A stretch of DNA of 5,654 nt from Myxococcales bacterium (lineage in GTDB: Bacteria; Myxococcota; Polyangia; Fen-1088): assembly GCA_003155465.1 (NCBI GenBank), contig PMCR01000294.1, forward strand, positions 1 through 5,654, given 5' to 3'. Under the pieces are notes generated by a model. The model saw only the letters and a program-made list of their open reading frames with translations, did no database searches and was not told the origin of the DNA. The position numbers were made by a program, and so were the translations under genes. Positions 1-5,654 of this stretch are shown piece after piece (the first letter of the stretch is position 1; every line of letters starts with the position of its first letter).

Positions 1-600
1 GACGTGTATCTGGTGCGCGGGGCGCCCGAGTCGGTCAACTCCAACACATCTGGCGATCGCTTCGGCGAATACCTGGTCACGCGGGGCTTTCTGCGCTTGT
101 CCGATCTCGAGCGCGCGCTGGCCGAGATGCCTCGCTTCTCGGGCAAGCTGGGCGAGGCCCTAGTGGGGCTCGGCTTCATGCGGCCGCTTGATGTGTTCCG
201 GCTCTTGTCGCAACAGGTACGCGAGCGCGTGATGGAGCTCTTCACCTGGATTGAGGGCGAATTCAGCTTCTTCCGTGGCCTGCAGAACCCTGTGGCCGCG
301 TTCCCGCTCGGACTCAACAGCTTCGAGATTCTGGGCGCCGGCGTGCTGGCGCTGAGCTACGATTTCTTGGTTGGCAGGTTTGCGCCCCTGGCGGGCTTCC
401 GGCCGCGCGCCATGCCCAATCCCCGGATCAACCCCGAGGCCTTTCGCCTAGGACCCACCCCGCGCGAGGTTTGGGGTCTGCTCGACGGCAGCCGCACCCT
501 TGCGGAATGGACCGAGAGATTCGGCTCGCCAGACGAGCTGCTCACGTTCTATCGAACGCTGCACCTGCTGGTGGAGACAAGCCTGGCGCAGTTCGAGTAG
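1..600 (+). CDS. PATAN/DUF4388-type protein, C-terminal part (5' end outside window)
   Basis: The frame is open at base 1. The GTG at 4 is probably internal, because the visible protein begins mid-domain with a strand-like stretch (YLVRGAPES) typical of the inside of DUF4388 domains. Residues are counted from the codon at 4. Two similar helical units follow, RFGEYLVTRGFLRLSDLERA at about 19-38 and KLGEALVGLGFMRPLDVFRL at about 48-67, resembling the GspE/MshE N-terminal fold. Next comes the PATAN-like signature VMELFTWIEGEFSFFRG at about 76-92. The tail, to residue 198, contains a W-x-LLDGSRTL segment and a leucine-rich helix. In this family such domains are often joined to response-regulator or kinase modules and are linked to signalling or motility regulation; any such module would lie upstream of the window. 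No transmembrane segment is visible. It is followed by a + strand radical SAM gene after 71 bases. The family call is fairly firm; the cellular role is unknown. Confidence 0.72.
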   Translation, partial: DVYLVRGAPESVNSNTSGDRFGEYLVTRGFLRLSDLERALAEMPRFSGKLGEALVGLGFMRPLDVFRLLSQQVRERVMELFTWIEGEFSFFRGLQNPVAAFPLGLNSFEILGAGVLALSYDFLVGRFAPLAGFRPRAMPNPRINPEAFRLGPTPREVWGLLDGSRTLAEWTERFGSPDELLTFYRTLHLLVETSLAQFE

Positions 601-612
601 GGACGTAGTGCA

Positions 613-654
613 ATGCCCAATGGTCTTTGGATGTTGCGGACGGCGGAGAGGTGA
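613..654 (+). other. Possible 13-residue ORF in the leader of the radical SAM gene
   Basis: ATG at 613 opens a short frame reading MPNGLWMLRTAER and ending with TGA at 652-654. The stop overlaps the purine-rich GAGGAG at 653-658, which is a candidate ribosome binding site for the radical SAM gene at 672. This could be a leader peptide giving translational coupling, a very small modification substrate, or chance. The only upstream purine-rich stretch (AGGGA, about 598-602) is 10 bases away and weak. Nothing in the peptide matches a precursor family I know. It is listed because of its position only. Confidence 0.15.
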
Positions 655-667
655 GGAGCTGGCGAGG
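653..667 (+). promoter_or_regulatory. Ribosome binding region of the radical SAM gene
   Basis: Two purine-rich elements precede the ATG at 672: GAGGAG at 653-658, 13 bases from the start, and CGAGG at 663-667, 4 bases from the start. Neither spacing is ideal, but together they support the start at 672. The first element overlaps the stop of a 13-codon ORF. Confidence 0.4.
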
Positions 668-671
668 ATAA

Positions 672-1754
672 ATGGAACGTCAGGTTTACCGAGACGTGAT
701 TCTCAACCGGCTGAAGCGGCTGGACATCGAGTGGTTTCTCCACAAAGCCTATGTCTATGTCTTTCTGATGATCGAGAAGCATCTCGGGACAGGCTTTGCT
801 CCGGCCCCTCTGGCCTGTGGGCTGGTGGTCACGGAAAACTGCAACATGCGCTGCCCCATGTGCGTGCTCCCGCAGCGTTATCTGAACAACCCCAATAATT
901 GCGACACTCAGACCTGGAAGCGCGTGATCGACGAGCTGCATGAGCTGGGCATGGGCGGAATCGCCATCAGCGGCGGCGAACCGACCTTGCGGCAGGATAT
1001 TTCTGACCTGCTGGACCACGCCAGAGGCAACAACACCGTGGTCACCTTGAACAGCAATATGACAGCCCTGGGCGCGGGCAGGATTGAGAAGCTCATGCGG
1101 GCCGCTCCCGACAACATCAGCGTCTCCATAGACAGCGGGAATGAGGAGATCAATGACTGCCTGAGGGGAGGCAAGGACGTGCTGCGCAGGGTGATGGAGG
1201 GGATACGGGCTCTTGACCAGGCGAGAAAAGCCCATGGGGTCAAGACGACCATCAGTGTAGTGGCCACCCTCAGCGACCTGAATCTTGAAGACCTGGATGT
1301 CCTCTTTGCCAAAGCCAAGGAAAGCGGAGCCGACCGGATCTCCTTCCTCCCCTTGCACGACATAAAGGACGGCAGGACCTACGTTGTAACGCAGCCCAAG
1401 GCCCGGCCGGATTTGTACGATGTTCTGGCAGAACTGTCAGCCAAGCACAATCTGCCCCTGGAGAACAGCCGACGGTATCTCAAGGGCTTCTACAACGTCA
1501 TGTCCGGGGGCTTGCCGAAAGAGCGGTGCAATGTCGGCTATACCCACCTGATCATCGGGGCGGATCTTACAATCTACCGCTGCACCCCTTTCATGAACAT
1601 GGGAATGCCTATCCTAAGATGGGATCCTACCCAAACACGCCTGAAAGACCTGTGGAACAGCCCCGTGTGGCGCAAGGACAGGCTGGCGGCATTGGAGTGC
1701 AAACAGTGTTATTGGAATTGCCACGCGGAGATCAACGGCCTGATACCGATGTAG
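672..1754 (+). CDS. Radical SAM protein with SPASM/twitch-like C-terminus, function unknown
   Basis: This is a complete 360-residue protein. The radical SAM motif CxxxCxxC is CNMRCPMC, with Cys57, Cys61 and Cys64 able to hold the [4Fe-4S] cluster that cleaves S-adenosylmethionine. Further radical SAM hallmarks are the GGEP loop at 101-104 and a SVSIDS strand at 150-155. After the barrel, Cys286, Cys304 and a CxxCxxxC group at 343, 346 and 350 resemble a SPASM or twitch auxiliary-cluster domain, as in enzymes that modify peptides, proteins or small molecules. An N-terminal helical region of about 45 residues precedes the barrel. No signal peptide is seen, so it is probably cytoplasmic and oxygen-sensitive. 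Hand-counted lines are about 55-60% GC, lower than the flanking genes, with AT-ending codons such as AAT-AAT; this fits acquisition by transfer but does not prove it. Its substrate cannot be read from the window: no partner enzyme or clear precursor peptide adjoins it. The superfamily is sure; the function is unassigned. Confidence 0.93.
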   Translation: MERQVYRDVILNRLKRLDIEWFLHKAYVYVFLMIEKHLGTGFAPAPLACGLVVTENCNMRCPMCVLPQRYLNNPNNCDTQTWKRVIDELHELGMGGIAISGGEPTLRQDISDLLDHARGNNTVVTLNSNMTALGAGRIEKLMRAAPDNISVSIDSGNEEINDCLRGGKDVLRRVMEGIRALDQARKAHGVKTTISVVATLSDLNLEDLDVLFAKAKESGADRISFLPLHDIKDGRTYVVTQPKARPDLYDVLAELSAKHNLPLENSRRYLKGFYNVMSGGLPKERCNVGYTHLIIGADLTIYRCTPFMNMGMPILRWDPTQTRLKDLWNSPVWRKDRLAALECKQCYWNCHAEINGLIPM

Positions 1755-1770
1755 GGTCGGCGGACGATAG

Positions 1771-1828
1771 CCGCCGGGGGAAACCGCCGCGGCGCCCGGC
1801 GGACCCTGTCCAAGAACATCGTGACAGG
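1771..1828. terminator. Inverted repeats between convergent genes, possible bidirectional terminator
   Basis: Between the two converging stop codons lies a perfect 8-base inverted repeat, CCGCCGGG at 1771-1778 with CCCGGCGG at 1795-1802 (16-base loop). A second, 6-base repeat is CCTGTC at 1805-1810 with GACAGG at 1823-1828 (12-base loop). The placement suits transcription termination for both the radical SAM and the RluA genes. Neither stem is followed by a T-run on either strand, so a classical intrinsic terminator is not shown. The first stem is all G and C in a GC-rich genome, so chance is possible. Confidence 0.35.
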
Positions 1829-1854
1829 TATCTGGCCGAAAGAAGCTGAGCAGA

Positions 1855-2799
1855 TCACAAGGCCGGGCGCGCCCACTCGGGCAAGGGCGCTTCGATGCGC
1901 AGGAATTGGCCGGTGGTTGGGTGCTTGAACACGATCGCGGCAGCGTGCAGGTGCAAAGCGGCTGGAGGATCGAGGTCCAGGCTGGCTTCGCCGTAAGTGG
2001 TATCGCCCACCACCGGCACGCCGAGATAGGCCAGGTGTGCGCGCACCTGGTGGGTTCGCCCCTTGCAGAGACGCGACAGAATGAGACACGTCGTGGGTCT
2101 TTGTTCCACAAGAGCAAATTCGGTTAGCGCGGGCAACGGCTGTCGGCCGCCTCCCAGTTTCACCCGCGATCCGCGCCGGCCCACGCGGCCTATGGGCACC
2201 GCCACAACCAGGGTGCCCGGCCGCGCGCCCGGGCTGACGAAGTCCTTCTGACCGGCGCCAAGATCGGGGAAGCGCCCCACGACCTCGGCGTAGTAGGTCT
2301 TCTCGCAGTCCGGCGCCGCCAGCGCGTGGCGTAGGCCTGGCCAGACAGCCCGACGGCGCGCGGCCACCAGCACACCGGTCGTGCCGCGATCCAACCGCTG
2401 CACGAGTCCCCCTTCCCTGGGATCGGGCGAGGCCGTCGCACACTCGGGAAAGCGAGCCACAAGGGCGCCGGCCGCAGTCGGCCCTTGGCCCGCCCGCAGC
2501 GGGTGGGAAGGCAACCCGGCGGGCTTGTCCACCACCACGAGGTCGTCGTCGGCGTACAAGACAGGGAGCGGAACCTCGGCCGCGGGCGTGGGCACCACCT
2601 GGTCTTGCAGGGGGGCTGTGATCTCGACCACCTGGCCCTCACCAAGGTGCAGCCCCTTTCTGCCAGGCCGCCCGGCGACCAACACGATTCTCTCGGCAAT
2701 CGCCCGCCGGGCAGCGGTGGCGCTGGGCACCACCTGCTGCCGCATCAGGAAGGCATCCAGGCGCAGTCCCGCCTCCGCCGTGCCAACAACAAAGCGCAT
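1855..2799 (-). CDS. RluA-family RNA pseudouridine synthase
   Basis: This is a 314-residue cytoplasmic enzyme expected to isomerise specific uridines to pseudouridine in rRNA or tRNA. Residues about 11-60 (RLDAFL through EGQVVEI) look like an S4-type RNA-binding domain. The catalytic core starts at LYADDDLVVVDKPAGLPSHP (81-100). It carries the catalytic-Asp motif QRLDRGTTG (134-142, Asp137), KTYYAEVVG (167-175) and KGRTHQVRAHLAYLG (246-260), followed by GDTTYG (265-270). All core RluA/RluD motifs are present and the length is normal for the family. The ATG at 2799 is chosen because the protein then begins just before the S4 domain. The frame stays open upstream to 3432, but that part overlaps the transglycosylase gene in another frame. 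The start lies 11 bases after the stop of the transglycosylase gene, so the two are probably cotranscribed and possibly translationally coupled, since no strong ribosome binding site is visible. The exact target uridine, and so whether it is RluA, RluC, RluD or TruC, cannot be decided. Confidence 0.93.
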   Translation of the reverse strand: MRFVVGTAEAGLRLDAFLMRQQVVPSATAARRAIAERIVLVAGRPGRKGLHLGEGQVVEITAPLQDQVVPTPAAEVPLPVLYADDDLVVVDKPAGLPSHPLRAGQGPTAAGALVARFPECATASPDPREGGLVQRLDRGTTGVLVAARRRAVWPGLRHALAAPDCEKTYYAEVVGRFPDLGAGQKDFVSPGARPGTLVVAVPIGRVGRRGSRVKLGGGRQPLPALTEFALVEQRPTTCLILSRLCKGRTHQVRAHLAYLGVPVVGDTTYGEASLDLDPPAALHLHAAAIVFKHPTTGQFLRIEAPLPEWARPAL

Positions 2800-2810
2800 C
2801 GCTGCCAAGG

Positions 2811-5006
2811 CTACCGCTTGCCCGCCGCAGGCTTGCTGGGCGCCGGGGCCGGGCGCGCCATGGGGCCGGGTTTGACCGCGGTCTTCGTCCCCGTCCTCAC
2901 GTCGGTCTTGCCGCCTGGCCTCGCTACGGCCGCGGCCGGCGCCGGCCGTGTACCGCTGGCCACCACCTTGACCGGACCATGAACTGTCGTCGTGGGCTTG
3001 GGTGTCGCGCGCGTCGAGGTGTTTTTTGCCAGGATAGGCTTGCTGATCGGCGCCGGGCGTTTGGCGAGAACACTGTTGGCCGCCGTGATCTCGCGCGGCA
3101 GTTCCCGCGTCGGGGAATACACGACGATCTTCTGCCCCTCGCCCAACTCGGTGGTGGCCGAGAGCCGGTTGACGCGCGCTAGATCGCCTGGTGCAAGCCC
3201 ATAGCGCTTTGCGATCTTGGCCAGCGTGTCGCCCGCGCGCGCCGTGTATTGCAGTCGCGTCTTGCCCCGGCGGGCTGTCTCGAGGTCGAGGAATTCTTGC
3301 GAGCCCAGGGTGACCACGCGAACCTTGTCTGGGTTGAGCAAGGCCACATTCGCCCGGTCGAAGCCATCCCGCACGAAGACCTGCAACACCAGCTTGGGCT
3401 GCAGCTTGGCCTCTGGGTCGAGGTTGTTCCACGCGACCAGGTCGTCGACCCGCACGTTGAAGACATCGGCGATTTCGTCCAGCGTGTCACCGTCCCGCGT
3501 GCGATAGAAGACACGCTCGCTGCCCGCGCTGCCAGACGCGCGATCGGGAACCGCGACCAGGATGGTCTCGTCGCTGTCATCGCCTCCGCTCGACGCAGGG
3601 GCCGGAGCCCCGGAGCGGGCCGGAACCAGGATGGTGGTGCCCCCGCGCAGATCGGCGCTGTCGCCCACGCCGTTGAGGCGCTTGAGTTCGCGCGGCGAAA
3701 CACCGCGCGCCTTGGCCACACTCTCCAGCGTATCGCCGAAACGCAGGACCAGGGTCTCGACCCGTTCGCCGGATCTGCGAAGCTGCGCCACCGCCTGGGC
3801 ATACAGCCCCGACGAGCCGAGCGGGATGCGAACCGTGAAGGGGCCGCGATCGGGCGGCACGCGGTCGCGCAAGAGATCTGGGTTGAACGCCGCGATCACT
3901 TCGGAGCTGGTACCCGCGGCCCGTGCCAAAGCGGCGAATGAGGTGCCCGCCGGTACTTGGATGGTGTCGTACGCCCAGGGCGGATCGGCCGCCACATTGC
4001 CAAAACCAAACGCCGCCCGGTTGTGACCCACGATAGCCGCGGCTAGGATCTTCGGCACGTAGAGGGTCGTCTCCCACGGCAATCCCGATTCGTGGCGACA
4101 GAGCTCCCAGTAGTCGTTGGTGTTGTAGCGGGCGATGGACCGCAGGATGGCACCGTACCCCGAGTTGTAGGCGGCGAAGGCCAAGTGCCACGAGCCGAAA
4201 CGAACGTAGAGGTCCTTGAGATAGCGCGCGGCCGCCTCGGCGGCTCGCTCGGGATCGCGGCGGCCATCGACCCAGTGGCTAACCTCGAGCCCGTAGGCCC
4301 GCGCCACCTGGGGCATGAACTGCCACACCCCGCCCGCGCTCTTGTTGGAGGTGGCGCCCGGCTCGAAGCCACTCTCGACCATGGCGAGGTAGATGAGATC
4401 CCTGGGCAGCTCGTTGCGCGCCAGCACGGTCTCGAATGCCGCACGAAAGCGCTCCATCTTGCGCAGCCACGAGGCCATGATGGCGTGGCCTTTGGGATCG
4501 CCTTTGAAGAAGTCCAGGTAGCGGATCACCTGGGGCGCCCAGCGCACCGGGAGTTCAGGCAGCGTCAGAGACTGGGCCCACGCGGGCCTTGACAAGGCAG
4601 CCGCCTTGTCGCCTCGGGCTGGGACCTCGGGGCTGCGCAACTGTCGGGGAATGTCGCCCGTCCCGCCCCAGCGGCCGGTGAGCCCAGGCGGCAGAGGCAG
4701 GGCGGCGTCGTCAGGCTCCGCGTCTTGCAGCTCGGGCGGGCCAGAACGCGGAAAAGCTTGCTCCTCGAAGCGGTGTACCTCGCGCAGCTCGGGGCTTTCG
4801 TTGGCACCTGGCTCGTCGAGCGGCGCGCCGCGCACGGCCTTGCGTTCGGCCGGGTTCTCTTGGACAGGCTCCGCGGCAGCGCCCGCAGGCTTGCCGACGC
4901 TGACCCCTGGGCTGGAGCCGCGGCCCGGGGCAGCCTGCGCGGAAGTCGCGAACGCGGCCATGCCGATCGGAATCAGGAATGGGGCAGCGCGCGCGGTCAG
5001 CCGCAT
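2811..5006 (-). CDS. MltD-like membrane-bound or periplasmic lytic transglycosylase with LysM repeats
   Basis: This is a 731-residue exported protein that should cleave the glycan strands of peptidoglycan to 1,6-anhydromuropeptides. The ATG at 5006 gives a classic signal peptide: basic MRLTAR, a hydrophobic core, and an Ala-x-Ala site after SAQA (about residue 25). A proline-, alanine- and acid-rich linker runs to about 150. The SLT catalytic domain is at about 160-310, with catalytic Glu211 in AMVESGFEP, then GGVWQFMP and AFAAYNSGYG, all typical of the SLT/MltD family. LysM modules follow at about 417-463 (GDTLESVAKARGVS), 498-545 (GDTLDEIADVFNVR) and 584-632 (GDTLAKIAKRYGLA). A weaker one lies at about 348-395 (AGTSFAALARAAGTS). 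The last 100 residues are a basic Ala/Pro/Lys/Thr-rich tail without a recognisable fold. There is no lipobox cysteine, so it is probably soluble or held by wall binding, unlike lipoprotein MltD of E. coli. It is the first gene of a likely two-gene operon with the RluA gene. Confidence 0.93.
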   Translation of the reverse strand: MRLTARAAPFLIPIGMAAFATSAQAAPGRGSSPGVSVGKPAGAAAEPVQENPAERKAVRGAPLDEPGANESPELREVHRFEEQAFPRSGPPELQDAEPDDAALPLPPGLTGRWGGTGDIPRQLRSPEVPARGDKAAALSRPAWAQSLTLPELPVRWAPQVIRYLDFFKGDPKGHAIMASWLRKMERFRAAFETVLARNELPRDLIYLAMVESGFEPGATSNKSAGGVWQFMPQVARAYGLEVSHWVDGRRDPERAAEAAARYLKDLYVRFGSWHLAFAAYNSGYGAILRSIARYNTNDYWELCRHESGLPWETTLYVPKILAAAIVGHNRAAFGFGNVAADPPWAYDTIQVPAGTSFAALARAAGTSSEVIAAFNPDLLRDRVPPDRGPFTVRIPLGSSGLYAQAVAQLRRSGERVETLVLRFGDTLESVAKARGVSPRELKRLNGVGDSADLRGGTTILVPARSGAPAPASSGGDDSDETILVAVPDRASGSAGSERVFYRTRDGDTLDEIADVFNVRVDDLVAWNNLDPEAKLQPKLVLQVFVRDGFDRANVALLNPDKVRVVTLGSQEFLDLETARRGKTRLQYTARAGDTLAKIAKRYGLAPGDLARVNRLSATTELGEGQKIVVYSPTRELPREITAANSVLAKRPAPISKPILAKNTSTRATPKPTTTVHGPVKVVASGTRPAPAAAVARPGGKTDVRTGTKTAVKPGPMARPAPAPSKPAAGKR

Positions 5007-5075
5007 AAGGCCGGATCGTACAGGATCACCCTCAGGGGACCAAGAAATGCCCCATTCGCTCAAGCACCGAACGGA

Positions 5076-5104
5076 TTGCCTCCCTGGCTCTGCAGTGGTA
5101 TAGA
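5076..5104 (+). promoter_or_regulatory. Candidate sigma-70 promoter with extended -10 for tatA
   Basis: TTGCCT at 5076-5081 matches the -35 consensus at 4 of 6 positions. TATAGA at 5099-5104 matches the -10 consensus at 4 of 6, with a 17-base spacer. A TG dinucleotide at 5096-5097, one base before the -10, makes an extended -10 element. Transcription would start near 5111, leaving only about 10 bases before the ATG at 5121 and no clear Shine-Dalgarno. Either the message is nearly leaderless or this promoter call is wrong. The same 114-base gap must also hold the divergent promoter of the transglycosylase gene, for which I see no convincing boxes. Confidence 0.33.
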
Positions 5105-5120
5105 CGGGCCTGGTAAACAC

Positions 5121-5354
5121 ATGTTTGGCATCGGAGCTGGCGAATGGATCCTTATTCTCGTCGTCGTCGTGGTGGTGTTTGGCTCAACCAAACTCCCTCA
5201 ACTCGGTGACGGGCTGGGCCGCGCCATCAAGAACTTCAAGCGGGCTGTCACGAGTGCGAACGAGATCGAGGTCGCCGTGAAAAAGCCTGAGATTCCCGGC
5301 GAGCCGCCCAAATCCGGTTCGGCCCAGCCCAGCGAGCAAGCGCCCAAGTCGTAG
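5121..5354 (+). CDS. tatA: Sec-independent (Tat) translocase subunit TatA
   Basis: This 77-residue protein has the full TatA layout. It starts with a short periplasmic N-terminus MFGIGAGE, with polar Glu8 where E. coli TatA has Gln8. A single membrane helix WILILVVVVVVF (9-20) follows, then the conserved Phe20-Gly21 hinge. An amphipathic helix carries KLPQLG (24-29), GLGRAIKNFKRA (31-42) and Phe39, and the C-terminal tail is charged and proline/serine-rich. TatA oligomers form the pathway by which folded, often cofactor-containing, twin-arginine proteins cross the inner membrane. The ATG at 5121 is chosen because the family always begins right before the membrane helix; the frame is open to 4725 upstream, but that part is antisense to the transglycosylase gene. 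It is an orphan here, with no tatB or tatC in the window. TatA, TatB and TatE differ little at this length; the Phe-Gly hinge and the short tail favour TatA/E over TatB. It is divergent from the transglycosylase gene. Confidence 0.92.
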   Translation: MFGIGAGEWILILVVVVVVFGSTKLPQLGDGLGRAIKNFKRAVTSANEIEVAVKKPEIPGEPPKSGSAQPSEQAPKS

Positions 5355-5475
5355 CGTGCTGGAGCAGCGGGGAGCGGTGTGGGAGGCGGTTCGATTCGCG
5401 AAGAAATTCCGCTTTGATAACGCGGGATTATGACTTAGTTCTTGACGCGGCATCCGGGCAGGGCAAATTAGCAGC

Positions 5476-5654
5476 ATGACTGTACGCACGATCAAACGGT
5501 ATTCGAACAGGAAGCTGTACGACACCCATGATAGCCACTATGTCACTTTGCAACAGATTGCCGTTCTGATTCGCAACGGTGATGAGATCCGGGTCATCGA
5601 CAAGACGACCCAGCAGGATCTGACGGCGGCCACAATGGCGCAGATCATCTTCGA
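5476..5654 (+). CDS. PhaR-type polyhydroxyalkanoate synthesis regulator, N-terminal part (3' end outside window)
   Basis: The ATG at 5476 opens a frame that runs off the window end after 59 complete codons. The N-terminus is the PHB/PHA accumulation regulator DNA-binding domain: IKRYSNRKLYDT at residues 6-17, then HYVTLQQIAVLIRNGDEI at about 20-37, RVIDKTTQQDLT at about 38-49 and AQIIF at about 55-59. In known bacteria PhaR binds DNA and the storage polymer, and represses phasin and its own gene. In myxobacteria-like genomes similar small proteins occur without nearby PHA synthesis genes, and none is visible here. The C-terminal regulatory region is missing, so its length and exact subclass are unknown. 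No strong Shine-Dalgarno precedes the ATG; GCAGGGC lies about 13 bases upstream. Expression may depend on the 121-base upstream gap, where TTGACG at 5442-5447 could be a -35 box, but no good -10 follows. Confidence 0.88.
   Translation, partial: MTVRTIKRYSNRKLYDTHDSHYVTLQQIAVLIRNGDEIRVIDKTTQQDLTAATMAQIIF

Noticed and set aside
549..1363. Minus-strand frames of 269 and 151 residues opposite the radical SAM gene
   Set aside because: They mirror the coding strand of a gene with clear motifs and show no family features of their own.
1709..2443. 244-residue minus-strand frame overlapping the RluA gene
   Set aside because: The Arg/Gly/Ala/Pro-rich composition is typical of a frame-shifted GC-rich gene, and it runs into the convergent intergenic region without a domain.
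1855..3432. Longer 525-residue reading frame containing the RluA protein
   Set aside because: The extra N-terminus (from 3432 to 2800) is low-complexity, resembles no family and overlaps the transglycosylase gene in another frame. The RluA domains begin right after the ATG at 2799.
3249..4592. Several plus-strand frames of 150-230 residues inside the transglycosylase gene
   Set aside because: Long open antisense frames are expected in GC-rich coding DNA; none shows a recognisable domain or plausible start signal.
5007..5120. GTG start at 5120 for the transglycosylase (769 residues)
   Set aside because: The added 38 residues would bury the signal peptide that begins cleanly at the ATG at 5006, and would fill the whole divergent promoter region.
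4725..5120. N-terminal extension of the TatA frame (209 residues in total)
   Set aside because: It is antisense to the transglycosylase gene; TatA proteins start immediately before the membrane helix, at 5121.
5355..5475. Terminator or full promoter in the gap before the PhaR-type gene
   Set aside because: There is a short palindrome TTCGCGAA at 5393-5400 and -35-like boxes (TTGATA at 5414, TTGACG at 5442), but no stable stem with a T-run and no matching -10 at proper spacing.
1..5654. A new defence, mobile or biosynthetic multi-gene system
   Set aside because: There are no repeats-spacer arrays, transposase, integrase, toxin, nuclease or clustered biosynthetic genes. All but the radical SAM gene fall into familiar families, and the genes show no shared pathway.

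Overview
The window looks like ordinary chromosome from a GC-rich, Gram-negative bacterium, most likely of the Myxococcota/deltaproteobacterial type. The reasons are a PATAN/DUF4388-type protein at the left edge, a large periplasmic LysM lytic transglycosylase (which implies an outer membrane and a thin wall), a short TatA, and a PhaR-like regulator at the right edge. Hand counts of sample 60-base lines give about 65-68% GC in the left-edge gene and 65-78% in the transglycosylase and pseudouridine synthase genes. The radical SAM gene is lower, at about 55-60%. The taxonomic guess is inference.

Layout, left to right: (1) bases 1-600, + strand: the C-terminal part of a PATAN/DUF4388-type protein that begins outside the window. 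(2) 601-671: a short gap holding a possible 13-codon ORF and the ribosome binding region of the next gene. (3) 672-1754, +: a complete radical SAM protein with a SPASM/twitch-like cysteine-rich C-terminus and no recognisable specific function. (4) 1755-1854: a convergent intergenic region with two inverted repeats. (5) 1855-2799, -: an RluA-family pseudouridine synthase. (6) 2811-5006, -: an exported MltD-like lytic transglycosylase with LysM repeats, lying 11 bases upstream of the RluA gene and probably in one operon with it. (7) 5007-5120: a 114-base divergent promoter region. (8) 5121-5354, +: a 77-residue TatA-type translocase subunit. (9) 5355-5475: an intergenic region without a convincing terminator. 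(10) 5476-5654, +: the N-terminal DNA-binding domain of a PhaR-type polyhydroxyalkanoate regulator, cut by the window end.

These genes do not form one obvious pathway. The transglycosylase acts on periplasmic peptidoglycan, RluA modifies RNA in the cytoplasm, TatA belongs to folded-protein export, and PhaR-type proteins control storage-polymer genes. The least explained item is the radical SAM gene, which has lower GC than its neighbours, no evident partner protein, and a tiny ORF just upstream. I see no CRISPR array, tRNA, rRNA, insertion sequence, phage gene or toxin-antitoxin pair, and nothing that amounts to a new multi-gene system. Every stretch longer than 300 bases is covered by a gene.
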